Assembly: GCA_021775655.1 (NCBI GenBank)
Contig: JAJFHK010000267.1
Location: 1 to 5,248, forward strand
Source: Filomicrobium sp.
GTDB lineage: Bacteria > Pseudomonadota > Alphaproteobacteria > Rhizobiales > Hyphomicrobiaceae
Length of the DNA: 5,248 nt
Direction: 5' to 3'
The notes under the pieces were generated by a model that saw only the letters and a program-made list of their open reading frames with translations, searched no databases and was not told where the DNA came from. Made by a program: the position numbers and the translations under genes. Numbering within the stretch: the first letter of the stretch is position 1; every line of letters begins with the position of its first letter. Positions 1 to 5,248 of this stretch are shown piece by piece.

Positions 1-925
1 TGTCTTCGATCACGCGTGGGCGGTGGCTTTTGAACGAGCGGGTGGCGACTACTTTCCGAAACTCCTTTTGTCTGTGCATTTCACGCCCGTTCGTGGCCCC
101 CGGCTCGTGGTGGGTCGGGGGGGTGTTGCAGCAGAGCGCGAGCGGTTCTTGGCTGCGGCAGCTATCGAACTTGCTCGACGAATGAACATCTCATCGGTGC
201 ATGTCACCTTTTTGGAGAAAGACCCCTGGGAGCGGCTGGGTGAATTCGGCTACCTGCAGCGCACCGATCAACAATTTCATTTTGCGAACCCCGGCTACGC
301 GAATTTTGACGACTTTCTCGACACGCTTTCATCGCGCAAGCGAAAGGCGCTACGGAAAGAGCGAGTTCAGGCTCGCGAGTCCGGCCTTGAGATTACCAAC
401 GTCACAGGTTCGGATATTACCGAAGCGCACTGGGATGCGTTTTACAGATTCTACATGGACACCAGTGAGCGCAAATGGGGCGATCCCTATCTCAATCGTG
501 AGTTCTTCTCGCTCATCGGCGAACGGATGGCCGACAGGTGCCTACTGGTGTTTGCGTCTCGCGATGGAGAATACGTTGCAGGTGCCCTTAACATGATCGG
601 TGGTGATTGCCTTTACGGGCGCTATTGGGGCGCCATCGAGTATCACCCTTGCCTGCACTTCGAACTTTGCTACTACCAGTCGATCGATTACGCCATCAAA
701 CATGGCGTCTCCAGAGTGGAGGCAGGAGCGCAAGGCCAGCACAAACTGGCACGCGGGTACGTACCTGAGACAACCTATTCGGTGCACTGGATCGCTGATC
801 CGGGGTTGTCACAGGCCGTCGCCCGCTACCTCAACGAAGAGCGCCAGCACGTCGAGCGGGCGAAACGGGCACTTAGGGATTATGCGCCTTTCCGAAAGGG
901 TGACCCGCCGCATAGTAGGAATTGA
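1..925 (+). CDS. DUF482/COG3146 acyltransferase-like (FemAB-like, GNAT fold) protein, 5' end outside window
   Basis: This is the C-terminal ~307 residues of a cytoplasmic protein of the DUF482/COG3146 family. Family members are often labelled 'peptidogalycan biosynthesis' or GNAT N-acetyltransferase proteins and have a FemAB-like double acyltransferase fold; to my knowledge the substrate is not established. The frame is open from base 2, and its first residues (VFDHAWA, then AFERAGG) match a conserved internal family block. The GTG at 23 is therefore an internal valine, and perhaps 80 N-terminal residues lie upstream. Visible marks, numbered in the fragment, are a basic SSRKRKALRKER helix near 110-121, LYGRYWG near 204-210, HFELCYYQ near 219-226 and EAGAQGQHKLARG near 240-252. 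The last block is the strongest family signature. The gene ends in TGA at 923-925, 83 bp before the HIT gene on the same strand, so the two may form an operon. Family identity is secure; the biochemical role is not. Confidence 0.88.
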   Translation, partial: VFDHAWAVAFERAGGDYFPKLLLSVHFTPVRGPRLVVGRGGVAAERERFLAAAAIELARRMNISSVHVTFLEKDPWERLGEFGYLQRTDQQFHFANPGYANFDDFLDTLSSRKRKALRKERVQARESGLEITNVTGSDITEAHWDAFYRFYMDTSERKWGDPYLNREFFSLIGERMADRCLLVFASRDGEYVAGALNMIGGDCLYGRYWGAIEYHPCLHFELCYYQSIDYAIKHGVSRVEAGAQGQHKLARGYVPETTYSVHWIADPGLSQAVARYLNEERQHVERAKRALRDYAPFRKGDPPHSRN

Positions 926-995
926 CCCAGACCGTCGTGGCGGGATTAGATTCACTAACGGGTCCCATTGGAAAACTTGCTCTGGATGAGCTGGC

Positions 996-1002
996 AGGGA
1001 GA
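996..1002 (+). promoter_or_regulatory. Shine-Dalgarno site deciding the HIT gene start
   Basis: AGGGAGA lies 6 bp before the ATG at 1009. It is the best ribosome-binding match near this gene and favours 1009 over the in-frame TTG at 922, which has no comparable site. Confidence 0.6.
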
Positions 1003-1008
1003 CAAGCG

Positions 1009-1437
1009 ATGAAAGCGGCCTACGAGAACGACAATATCTTTGCCAAGATCCTGCGCGGCGACATTCCGTGCCACAAGGTCTATGAAGATGATGACGCTAT
1101 CGCATTCATGGATGTGATGCCCCAATCAGAAGGGCATGTGCTGGTCGTGCCGAAGGCAGCGTCTCGCAATTTACTCGATGCCGATCCCGGCATTCTCGCG
1201 ACAATCGCACCTCTTTTGCAAAAATTGGCTATTGCGGCAAAGTCCGCATTCGGCGCCGATGGAATATCGCTGATGCAATTTAACGAAGGAGCTGGCGGGC
1301 AGACTGTCTTCCACCTGCATTTCCATATCATTCCTCGCTACGATGGCGTGCCATTGCAGGCCCATGGTCGCGGCATGGAAGATCCTGACGTCCTTTCAGC
1401 AAATGCGGAAAAGCTGCGTGCTGCGTTAGCCGCATAA
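1009..1437 (+). CDS. HIT family protein (HinT-like nucleoside phosphoramidate hydrolase)
   Basis: This 142-residue protein is a complete histidine-triad hydrolase of the Hint branch. Such proteins are small cytoplasmic dimers that hydrolyse purine nucleoside 5'-phosphoramidates or aminoacyl-adenylates through a nucleotidyl-histidine intermediate. The triad HLHFHII is at 102-108, with H104 the expected nucleophile. N92 and the GAGGQ loop (94-98) precede it, and the N-terminal DNIFAKILRGDIP element (8-20) and EGHVLVVPK (41-49) are typical of the group. Length matches the family. The ATG at 1009 was chosen because AGGGAGA (996-1002) sits 6 bp upstream and the protein then begins where homologs usually do. 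The frame stays open back to a TTG at 922 that overlaps the previous stop codon (TTGA), which would add 29 residues with no family character. Family and fold are very secure; the physiological substrate cannot be told from sequence. Confidence 0.93.
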   Translation: MKAAYENDNIFAKILRGDIPCHKVYEDDDAIAFMDVMPQSEGHVLVVPKAASRNLLDADPGILATIAPLLQKLAIAAKSAFGADGISLMQFNEGAGGQTVFHLHFHIIPRYDGVPLQAHGRGMEDPDVLSANAEKLRAALAA

Positions 1438-1511
1438 GTATCGCCGGCCGAAGCGAATAAACCGCCATGTGAACCACACCTTAACGCATCGCGGGTTCTG
1501 AAGGGGATTGC

Positions 1512-2153
1512 GTGACGAAAATATTGATTATCGGCGCTAGTCGGGGCATCGGTCTTGAGACGCTAAAGGCCGCCCTCGAAGCCGGATATGAGGTGCGGGC
1601 ATTCGCCCGCAAGGCTGACAGAATTCCCATCAATGATGCGAAACTTGAGAAATTCTCCGGCGATGCGCTCGAAGCCGCGCAAATCCGAGAGGCACTCAAT
1701 GGAGTAGATGCCGTCGTCGAAGTGCTGGGAGCTCCGATCAATCCCGACACAATTCTTGCCGGAACGAGCCTTTTCTCGGACGCAACGCGCGTACTTGTCG
1801 ACGCCATGGAGGACAGTGGGCCCAAACGGCTGATCTGCGTAACCGGTCTTGGTGCTGGTAACAGCCGTGGTCGGCTCGGTCTGAAATTCGGCCTGTTATT
1901 CTCGCTCAGTATTGCACGCATCTACGACGACAAGGACGTTCAAGAGCAAATCGTCAAGAACTCCTCGCTCGACTGGACTATTGCGCGACCTGGCATCTTG
2001 CGCGATGGGCGTGCGACGGGGCTTTACCGTGCTTTGTGCGATCCTAAGGATTGGAAGGCCGGACCGATCCGCCGGGCCGACGTGGCGTTGTTTCTTGTCG
2101 ATGAATTGGATAGCGGCACTTATCGCGGCAAGACGCCACTGGTCATCACTTAA
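1512..2153 (+). CDS. Atypical SDR-type NAD(P)-binding reductase
   Basis: This 213-residue single-domain Rossmann protein belongs to the NAD(P)H-binding/NmrA-like atypical short-chain dehydrogenase group (flavin or biliverdin reductase-like and sugar-epimerase-like relatives). The nucleotide loop is GASRGIG at 8-14, directly after strand KILIIG. R33 and K34 at the end of strand 2 suggest a preference for NADP(H). The VTGLGAG turn (110-116) and the DWTIARPG block (154-161) are characteristic of this group. I see no classical YxxxK dyad; the nearest element is YDDK at 138-141, so the reaction, or whether it is an enzyme at all, is unknown. No signal peptide is evident, so it is probably cytoplasmic. 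It starts at GTG 1512 with AAGGGG at 1501-1506, 5 bp upstream. It follows the HIT gene by 74 bp on the same strand and ends 5 bp from the convergent azlD stop codon. Family call is strong; substrate is unassigned. Confidence 0.88.
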   Translation: MTKILIIGASRGIGLETLKAALEAGYEVRAFARKADRIPINDAKLEKFSGDALEAAQIREALNGVDAVVEVLGAPINPDTILAGTSLFSDATRVLVDAMEDSGPKRLICVTGLGAGNSRGRLGLKFGLLFSLSIARIYDDKDVQEQIVKNSSLDWTIARPGILRDGRATGLYRALCDPKDWKAGPIRRADVALFLVDELDSGTYRGKTPLVIT

Positions 2154-2158
2154 GAGCT

Positions 2159-2506
2159 TCAATGAAACAGATAGCCGAGTGCCAGCAAGACCATTGCAGA
2201 ACCGAATACACCGGCACCGAGCTGACGCCCCGCCGCAAAGAATATCGCGATGCCGGAGGCGACGGCAATAAGGCGGGTGGTGAGTGGGATCACCTCAAGA
2301 GCGCCAGCGGGGAATAATACGAGCCGTGCGACTAGCCCCGCAACCAGTGCTGTTGCCACAGCTCGAAGCCAAACGAAAATCTCGCTGTCGGCGGCAAGTC
2401 CGCGTCCGAGGTAGACGCCAAGCCAACGGAATGGCTCATGAGCCAATAGCGCGACGAGCACAATAATCAACGAGGCTTCCGGCGTTGCGAGAAATCCTTC
2501 GCTCAT
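2159..2506 (-). CDS. azlD: AzlD family small subunit of an amino-acid exporter
   Basis: This 115-residue hydrophobic inner-membrane protein is the small partner of AzlC. In characterised pairs (Bacillus AzlCD, E. coli YgaZH) the two subunits together export branched-chain amino acids or their analogues. Hydrophobic stretches at about 11-22, 44-67, 75-93 and 97-113 suggest three or four membrane segments. The pattern of an early EPFRWLG segment (24-30) followed by FVWLRAVATALVAGLV (44-59) is like the AzlD family. The size fits the usual ~100-115 residues. It starts at ATG 2506, overlapping the azlC stop codon as ATGA (2506-2503), with AGAGG about 7 bp upstream inside the end of azlC. That indicates translational coupling. 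Sequence alone does not fix the substrate. Confidence rests on size, topology and the adjacent azlC. Confidence 0.85.
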   Translation of the reverse strand: MSEGFLATPEASLIIVLVALLAHEPFRWLGVYLGRGLAADSEIFVWLRAVATALVAGLVARLVLFPAGALEVIPLTTRLIAVASGIAIFFAAGRQLGAGVFGSAMVLLALGYLFH

Positions 2507-3294
2507 TCGTCAGCCTCTTCGTCGGCCGCGGCGAAAAGAGCATCGAACCGGCTACCAACAACATAGGCGAGCGTGCCCCCGATCAAGCCGGTGAGCAGCA
2601 GGTCGAAACCGGGCGCAATTACGTAGATCGCCGGTCCCATGAGCGAACCGATCATGATGGATAGCCAGTCCATGGTCCGTCGGGATGCCGCCATCAGCGA
2701 GAGCAAAAAGTAGATCGGCGTGAGGAATAGCAACACTCCGGCAAGTATCGGCGACACTGATCCTGCCAAAACAAACCCAAGTAATGTTCCGAGCTGCGTC
2801 GTCAGAATTAGGCCGGTGCCGATGCCCAGAAAAACCTGGGTGCGCCGCCCTTCCTCAACGCTTGGCAGAATACGGTGCCCTTCGAGCCAACCCGTTATGG
2901 CGACGGCGTGGATGGCAAGAGCCCTGCGCCACACGGCTGGCCGGTCGTCCGTCAGCCAGGGTAAAATCGTCACGACCATTGGCACGAGGCGCACCCCCGT
3001 CAATGCGACGGCCGCCGCACCGGCAAGAATGGAACCGCCGCGGGTGAGTTGATCCATCATGACCACCTGGGCGGGCAGGGCGAAGAATGTTCCCATCATG
3101 AGAAGTGCATTGAACAGCGACATGCCGGCGTCATCTGAAAGCGCGCCGAACCCTGCCGAGCTTGCCAGCAGAATGACTCCGGGAGTCGACAGGGCAACCC
3201 GCAACCCGTCGTGGAACGTTCGGTAGGTTTCGCGCCGAATTACTGTGATGGCGCTTGTCTGCCCACCGCCGTCGCCGCCTTCGCTTCCGCTCAC
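2503..3294 (-). CDS. azlC: AzlC family large permease subunit
   Basis: This 263-residue integral inner-membrane protein resembles AzlC, the large subunit of AzlCD exporters. Hydrophobic segments are visible at about 34-51, 59-80, 86-113, 155-178, 182-201, 212-228 and 231-247. The block GTFFALPAQVVMMDQL (68-83), followed by an Ala-rich helix and VRLVPM (101-106), sits where family members have their 'GaxQ' helix and the N-x-R-h-x-x-Y region. The arginine is kept but the usual Asn and His-Leu-Tyr surroundings are not, so this is a divergent member. The N-terminus is Gly-rich and the C-terminus ends in the acidic DEEADE; both tails should be cytoplasmic or disordered. The GTG start at 3294 directly abuts the TAA of the upstream gene, and I see no good Shine-Dalgarno site, which suggests coupling by termination-reinitiation. 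azlD overlaps the 3' end by 4 bp. Transported substrate unknown. Confidence 0.85.
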   Translation of the reverse strand: MSGSEGGDGGGQTSAITVIRRETYRTFHDGLRVALSTPGVILLASSAGFGALSDDAGMSLFNALLMMGTFFALPAQVVMMDQLTRGGSILAGAAAVALTGVRLVPMVVTILPWLTDDRPAVWRRALAIHAVAITGWLEGHRILPSVEEGRRTQVFLGIGTGLILTTQLGTLLGFVLAGSVSPILAGVLLFLTPIYFLLSLMAASRRTMDWLSIMIGSLMGPAIYVIAPGFDLLLTGLIGGTLAYVVGSRFDALFAAADEEADE

Positions 3295-4302
3295 TTAGTG
3301 GCCATAGAAGATGCGCCCCTCTTCTGCGGAAACGGTATGGAAGAGAACATCGAATTCCTTGGCGTGGGCGCGCACCTCGTCATCGCGAATGGAGCCAGAT
3401 GGCGCAAAGATCGCCTTCACTTTGCGGCGGGCAAGATGATCGATGGCATCTGCGAAGGAGAAGAAGGAGTCCGAGCACACCGCAGCGCCGTTGAGCAACT
3501 CGGTGCGCTGGGACAACTTTGCGTGCTGCACGGCATTCTCAGTGGCGGTGACGAGTTGTACGTGACCTGCCGCGTTGGCAATCAAGTTCTTGTTCTTGAC
3601 CACAGTTATACAGCTTGACGGGCTCGCAGCGCAGATGCCCCAGGCTAGGCTCATGTCGGCTTTCAGAGCGTCGTCCCATTCGGAGGGCAGGCTGGCCACG
3701 TAAGGGTTTGGATGCTGGGAAACCGTGGCCCCGCGAATGGCATGTGTAATGATTTCCTTGCGGAGGCTCTGTCGTCCGAGTCTCCCAAGCGCTGGGTTCG
3801 CGAGCAGATGGCATTTTCGCACTTTGCGCGAAAAGTAGGGTGCCGCACCCTCCTCGATCACGGGGGCGGCAATGCCAAGGAAGGGACGATTTTCACCCAT
3901 CCATTGGCGAACCTTGTAGGCTGTCTGTTCGGTAATCTCGCAATTGGTCACGAGAAACGCGCCATAAGATGAGCGGAACTCGTTTTCAATCGCCAGTTTG
4001 ATGACGCTATCGGAAGTCCCTGCGACTGCGGAAAACGGCGTGCCGCGACTTGTAAGGACTGCGATCTTTGGCACCTCGCCGAGGTTTGCTTCAAATGCAG
4101 CGGCGACCCGGGTAATGGCTTCAAGCGAGTTGTCGAACTCTTTGAGGGTCGACCAGCTCATGGAAGCTGCATCCGACAGTGCCGGCGAGCCGTCTGGGGA
4201 ATTAAACCGCGTAATCGCGAGCGGGTCCTGGCTGCTGGCATCGGCGGTGACGAAACCCTGCTGTTGCGGGTTTTCTCCGTAGTTCAGTGCGATCATGGCC
4301 AT
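3295..4302 (-). CDS. Stand-alone AICAR transformylase-like (PurH C-terminal domain) paralog lacking catalytic Lys-His
   Basis: This 335-residue protein aligns by eye along its whole length with the AICAR formyltransferase domain of PurH/ATIC but has no IMP cyclohydrolase domain. Retained marks are NYGENPQQ at 7-14, S277-D-S-F-F281 with D285, PSGSIRDDEV at 301-310, and R330 and F332 near the C-terminus. Changed marks, using human ATIC numbering recalled from memory, are the catalytic K266-H267 (here S85-R86 in VLTSRGTPF), R207 (N7), N431 (S230) and R451 (L250). Formyl transfer from 10-formyl-THF to AICAR is therefore unlikely, and general automated labels such as 'AICAR transformylase' would mislead. 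ATG 4302 is preferred: GGAG lies 11 bp upstream (4317-4314) and the protein then begins just before the YGENP block. A second ATG at 4296 is also possible. An in-frame TTG at 4374 lies within a candidate promoter. The TAA abuts the azlC GTG, so it is probably co-expressed with azlCD. Cytoplasmic; true ligand unknown. Confidence 0.82.
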   Translation of the reverse strand: MAMIALNYGENPQQQGFVTADASSQDPLAITRFNSPDGSPALSDAASMSWSTLKEFDNSLEAITRVAAAFEANLGEVPKIAVLTSRGTPFSAVAGTSDSVIKLAIENEFRSSYGAFLVTNCEITEQTAYKVRQWMGENRPFLGIAAPVIEEGAAPYFSRKVRKCHLLANPALGRLGRQSLRKEIITHAIRGATVSQHPNPYVASLPSEWDDALKADMSLAWGICAASPSSCITVVKNKNLIANAAGHVQLVTATENAVQHAKLSQRTELLNGAAVCSDSFFSFADAIDHLARRKVKAIFAPSGSIRDDEVRAHAKEFDVLFHTVSAEEGRIFYGH

Positions 4303-4344
4303 TTGCGCAGGTTCTCCGTTTCTCTCGTCGGCTGGTGGGCGAAC

Positions 4345-4374
4345 AGTATCGCCGCGCAGAGGGCGGAGTGGCAA
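4345..4374 (-). promoter_or_regulatory. Candidate sigma-70-type promoter for the purH-like/azlCD unit
   Basis: Reading the minus strand, TTGCCA (4374-4369; five of six matches to TTGACA) and GATACT (4350-4345; four of six to TATAAT) are separated by 18 bp. Transcription would begin near 4338, giving a leader of about 35 nt before the ATG at 4302. Such matches arise by chance fairly often, so this is a candidate only, but its position fits the chosen start. Confidence 0.35.
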
Positions 4375-4583
4375 GCGCGCAGATTGATGCGGGGGAGGGA
4401 ATGGTCGAAAGCGCTGTTCTGGGGAGATGACTATCGGCAGCGGAAAATCCGACTCCTCCCGAAGGCATGGCCATAGTCGAAGTTTAGGGCCTGCGGTCCG
4501 CGACTTTCATTGGTGCGCAATCAGAAGCTCGTCTGGGTGCAAGACCTCGCGTTCGACGCGATGATCACCTCATATCGGGGATT

Positions 4584-4595
4584 GAAGTCGACTTC
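4584..4595. repeat. Perfect 12 bp palindrome gaagtcgacttc
   Basis: This inverted repeat has no loop and its flanking bases do not pair. It lies about 45 bp downstream of the secreted-protein stop codon and about 280 bp upstream of the purH-like ATG. It could be an operator half, but about one perfect 12 bp palindrome is expected by chance in a window of this size, and it is too far from the candidate promoter to be a convincing operator. Confidence 0.2.
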
Positions 4596-4640
4596 GGTTG
4601 TTTCCGAGAGTGCCGGCTTTAGTGATTCATTCAACGGCTC

Positions 4641-5171
4641 CTAACGGAAGCGCTCCAGAACCTTGCCACCTTCACGGATGATCTGACCTCCGGGAACGGT
4701 GAAGTCGAGCGTCAAGTTTGTCACGCCACGTCCCCGCGAAGTGCGCTTTCGCGACCTTGTCTCATAGAAGTATTCAAAGGTTACATTGACAATCGCGTCC
4801 ACCTTGGTCGAGCGAACAACACTTAGAGTTCCAGGAACCAATTCGAAACTGCGCGAAGGCCACCGCCGGTAATAAGAAAGCTGGTCGCGGATGATCGACG
4901 CACGCTTTTTTCTGCGGTTGCCAAAGTAATTCACGACGGGTGCGTAAATCGCCATCATCTCATCGGTCGAGAGGTCCTCCCCGGCGAGGTAGAAATTGTC
5001 GACGAAGCGCTCGATTGCAGTCTGGAGTTTTTCCTCGCTCATGCGCGCAATTGATTCAGCGGGTGCTGCTGGATCTTCGTATGGCGCCGCCAAGGCCGTT
5101 CCATACGACAAAGTGGAACCAATTAGTATGACCGCAGTCATTGTACCGAGTGAGTGAAGAAGAGAATTCAT
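4641..5171 (-). CDS. Secreted NTF2/SnoaL-like domain protein of unknown function
   Basis: This 176-residue protein has a cleavable-looking signal peptide: hydrophobic core at about 11-23, then GTALAAP (24-30), with cleavage likely after A28 or A29. The mature part should be periplasmic or exported. It resembles NTF2-like domains seen in exported proteins of rhizobia and relatives. Visible elements are a helix with FVDNFYLAGE (56-65), YAPVVNYFGN (76-85), YYRRWPSRSF (100-109), a VPGTLSVV strand (112-119) and a final GGQIIREGGKVLERF (161-175). No catalytic residues can be named. Two strongly basic patches, NRRKKR (85-90) and RSRKRTSRGRG (139-149), are unusual. ATG 5171 was chosen because GGAG lies 7 bp upstream (5182-5179). 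An in-frame TTG at 5234 would add 21 residues before the signal peptide. Oddly, the chosen N-terminus has no Lys or Arg before the hydrophobic core, whereas the longer form would. Function unknown; NTF2-like fold is a moderate-confidence call. Confidence 0.75.
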   Translation of the reverse strand: MNSLLHSLGTMTAVILIGSTLSYGTALAAPYEDPAAPAESIARMSEEKLQTAIERFVDNFYLAGEDLSTDEMMAIYAPVVNYFGNRRKKRASIIRDQLSYYRRWPSRSFELVPGTLSVVRSTKVDAIVNVTFEYFYETRSRKRTSRGRGVTNLTLDFTVPGGQIIREGGKVLERFR

Positions 5172-5178
5172 CGGGCTT

Positions 5179-5182
5179 CTCC
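5179..5182 (-). promoter_or_regulatory. Shine-Dalgarno site deciding the secreted-protein start
   Basis: GGAG on the minus strand lies 7 bp before the ATG at 5171, within the stretch ctggagaagcccg. The alternative TTG at 5234 has only a weak GATGG upstream, so the shorter form that begins directly at the signal peptide is favoured. Confidence 0.55.
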
Positions 5183-5248
5183 AGTTTGGCTTGAAATTCC
5201 CTTGGGGCTGAAATGACCAAAACACGATTGACAAATGAAGCCATCGTT

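Larger units (their letters stand above)
4303..4640. other. 338 bp intergenic region with no supported gene
   Basis: This gap lies between the secreted-protein gene and the purH-like gene, both on the minus strand. It holds the ribosome-binding site and candidate promoter of the purH-like gene at its left end, and a perfect 12 bp palindrome (gaagtcgacttc) at 4584-4595. I see no tRNA, no hairpin followed by a T-run in either direction, and no repeat family. Short open frames exist (for example + strand 4513-4644, 43 residues, and the minus-strand frame opening at 4474), but they have no ribosome-binding site or recognisable protein character. Confidence 0.6.

Noticed and set aside
23..25. GTG at 23 as the start of the first gene
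   Set aside because: The frame is open to the window edge, and the residues before it (VFDHAWA) continue a conserved DUF482 block, so this is an internal valine of a gene cut by the window.
1438..1511. Possible terminator or promoter in the 74 bp between the HIT and reductase genes
   Set aside because: No stem-loop followed by T residues and no paired -35/-10 match could be found; only the ribosome-binding site AAGGGG at 1501-1506 is supported.
1481..1921. 146-codon minus-strand open frame opposite the reductase
   Set aside because: It is antisense to a clear Rossmann-fold gene, its composition is Ser/Ala/Pro/Arg-rich with no recognisable motif, and it is typical of shadow frames in GC-rich coding DNA.
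2720..3052. Plus-strand open frames opposite azlC
   Set aside because: Their Arg/Pro/Ser-rich composition is that of a reverse-complement shadow. The minus-strand frame encodes a coherent membrane protein.
3211..3618. 135-codon plus-strand frame spanning the azlC/purH-like junction
   Set aside because: It lies entirely opposite two well-supported genes and has no motif of its own.
4303..4374. 24-residue N-terminal extension of the purH-like protein from TTG 4374
   Set aside because: Rare TTG start without a clear ribosome-binding site. The extension has no family character, it overlaps a candidate promoter, and ATG 4302 has GGAG upstream and places the YGENP block near the N-terminus.
4513..4644. 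Small plus-strand frame (43 codons from GTG) in the intergenic gap
   Set aside because: No ribosome-binding site, no recognisable sequence, and it overlaps the end of the secreted-protein gene; its length is within chance.
5172..5234. 21-residue extension of the secreted protein from TTG 5234
   Set aside because: ATG 5171 has a well-spaced GGAG and leads straight into the signal peptide. The extension would supply positive charge but lacks a convincing ribosome-binding site.
5206..5234. TTGTCA on the minus strand (5234-5229) as a -35 box for the secreted-protein gene
   Set aside because: At 17 bp spacing the -10 position reads TCAGCC, which is a poor match, and I see no better pairing before the ATG.

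Overview
This 5.2 kb window looks like chromosomal DNA from an alphaproteobacterium. That is inferred from the protein families and their by-eye similarity (a DUF482/COG3146 acyltransferase-like protein followed by a HIT protein, and a secreted protein of a type I associate with rhizobia and relatives), from GC-rich codon use, and from several GTG starts. The order is uncertain (Hyphomicrobiales or Sphingomonadales are both plausible). No tRNA, rRNA, CRISPR array, insertion sequence or phage gene is visible.

Layout. The left part (1-2153) is on the + strand: the 3' part of a DUF482 'peptidogalycan biosynthesis'/FemAB-like gene cut by the window edge, a HIT-family nucleotide-phosphoramidase-like gene (1009-1437), and an atypical short-chain dehydrogenase/reductase-like NAD(P)-binding protein (1512-2153). 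The right part (2159-5171) is on the - strand. Read in its own direction it holds a secreted NTF2/SnoaL-like protein (5171 to 4641), a 338 bp gap with a candidate promoter, and then a tightly packed three-gene unit: a stand-alone protein related to the AICAR transformylase half of PurH (4302 to 3295), azlC (3294 to 2503) and azlD (2506 to 2159). The two halves converge, with only 5 bp between the stop codons of the reductase and azlD.

How the genes work together. azlC and azlD overlap by ATGA and should encode the two subunits of an AzlCD-type exporter (the characterised family exports branched-chain or other amino acids and analogues). The gene before them ends in TAA directly abutting the GTG of azlC, so all three are probably co-transcribed and translationally coupled. 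The transformylase-like protein is the most interesting item. It keeps the family's fold-level signatures, including a YGENP element, an SDxFF element and a PSGSIRDDE element. It lacks the catalytic Lys-His pair and several other AICAR/folate-site residues, and it has no IMP cyclohydrolase domain. It is therefore probably not a purine-synthesis enzyme but a repurposed paralog whose role may be tied to the exporter. That link is inference from position only.
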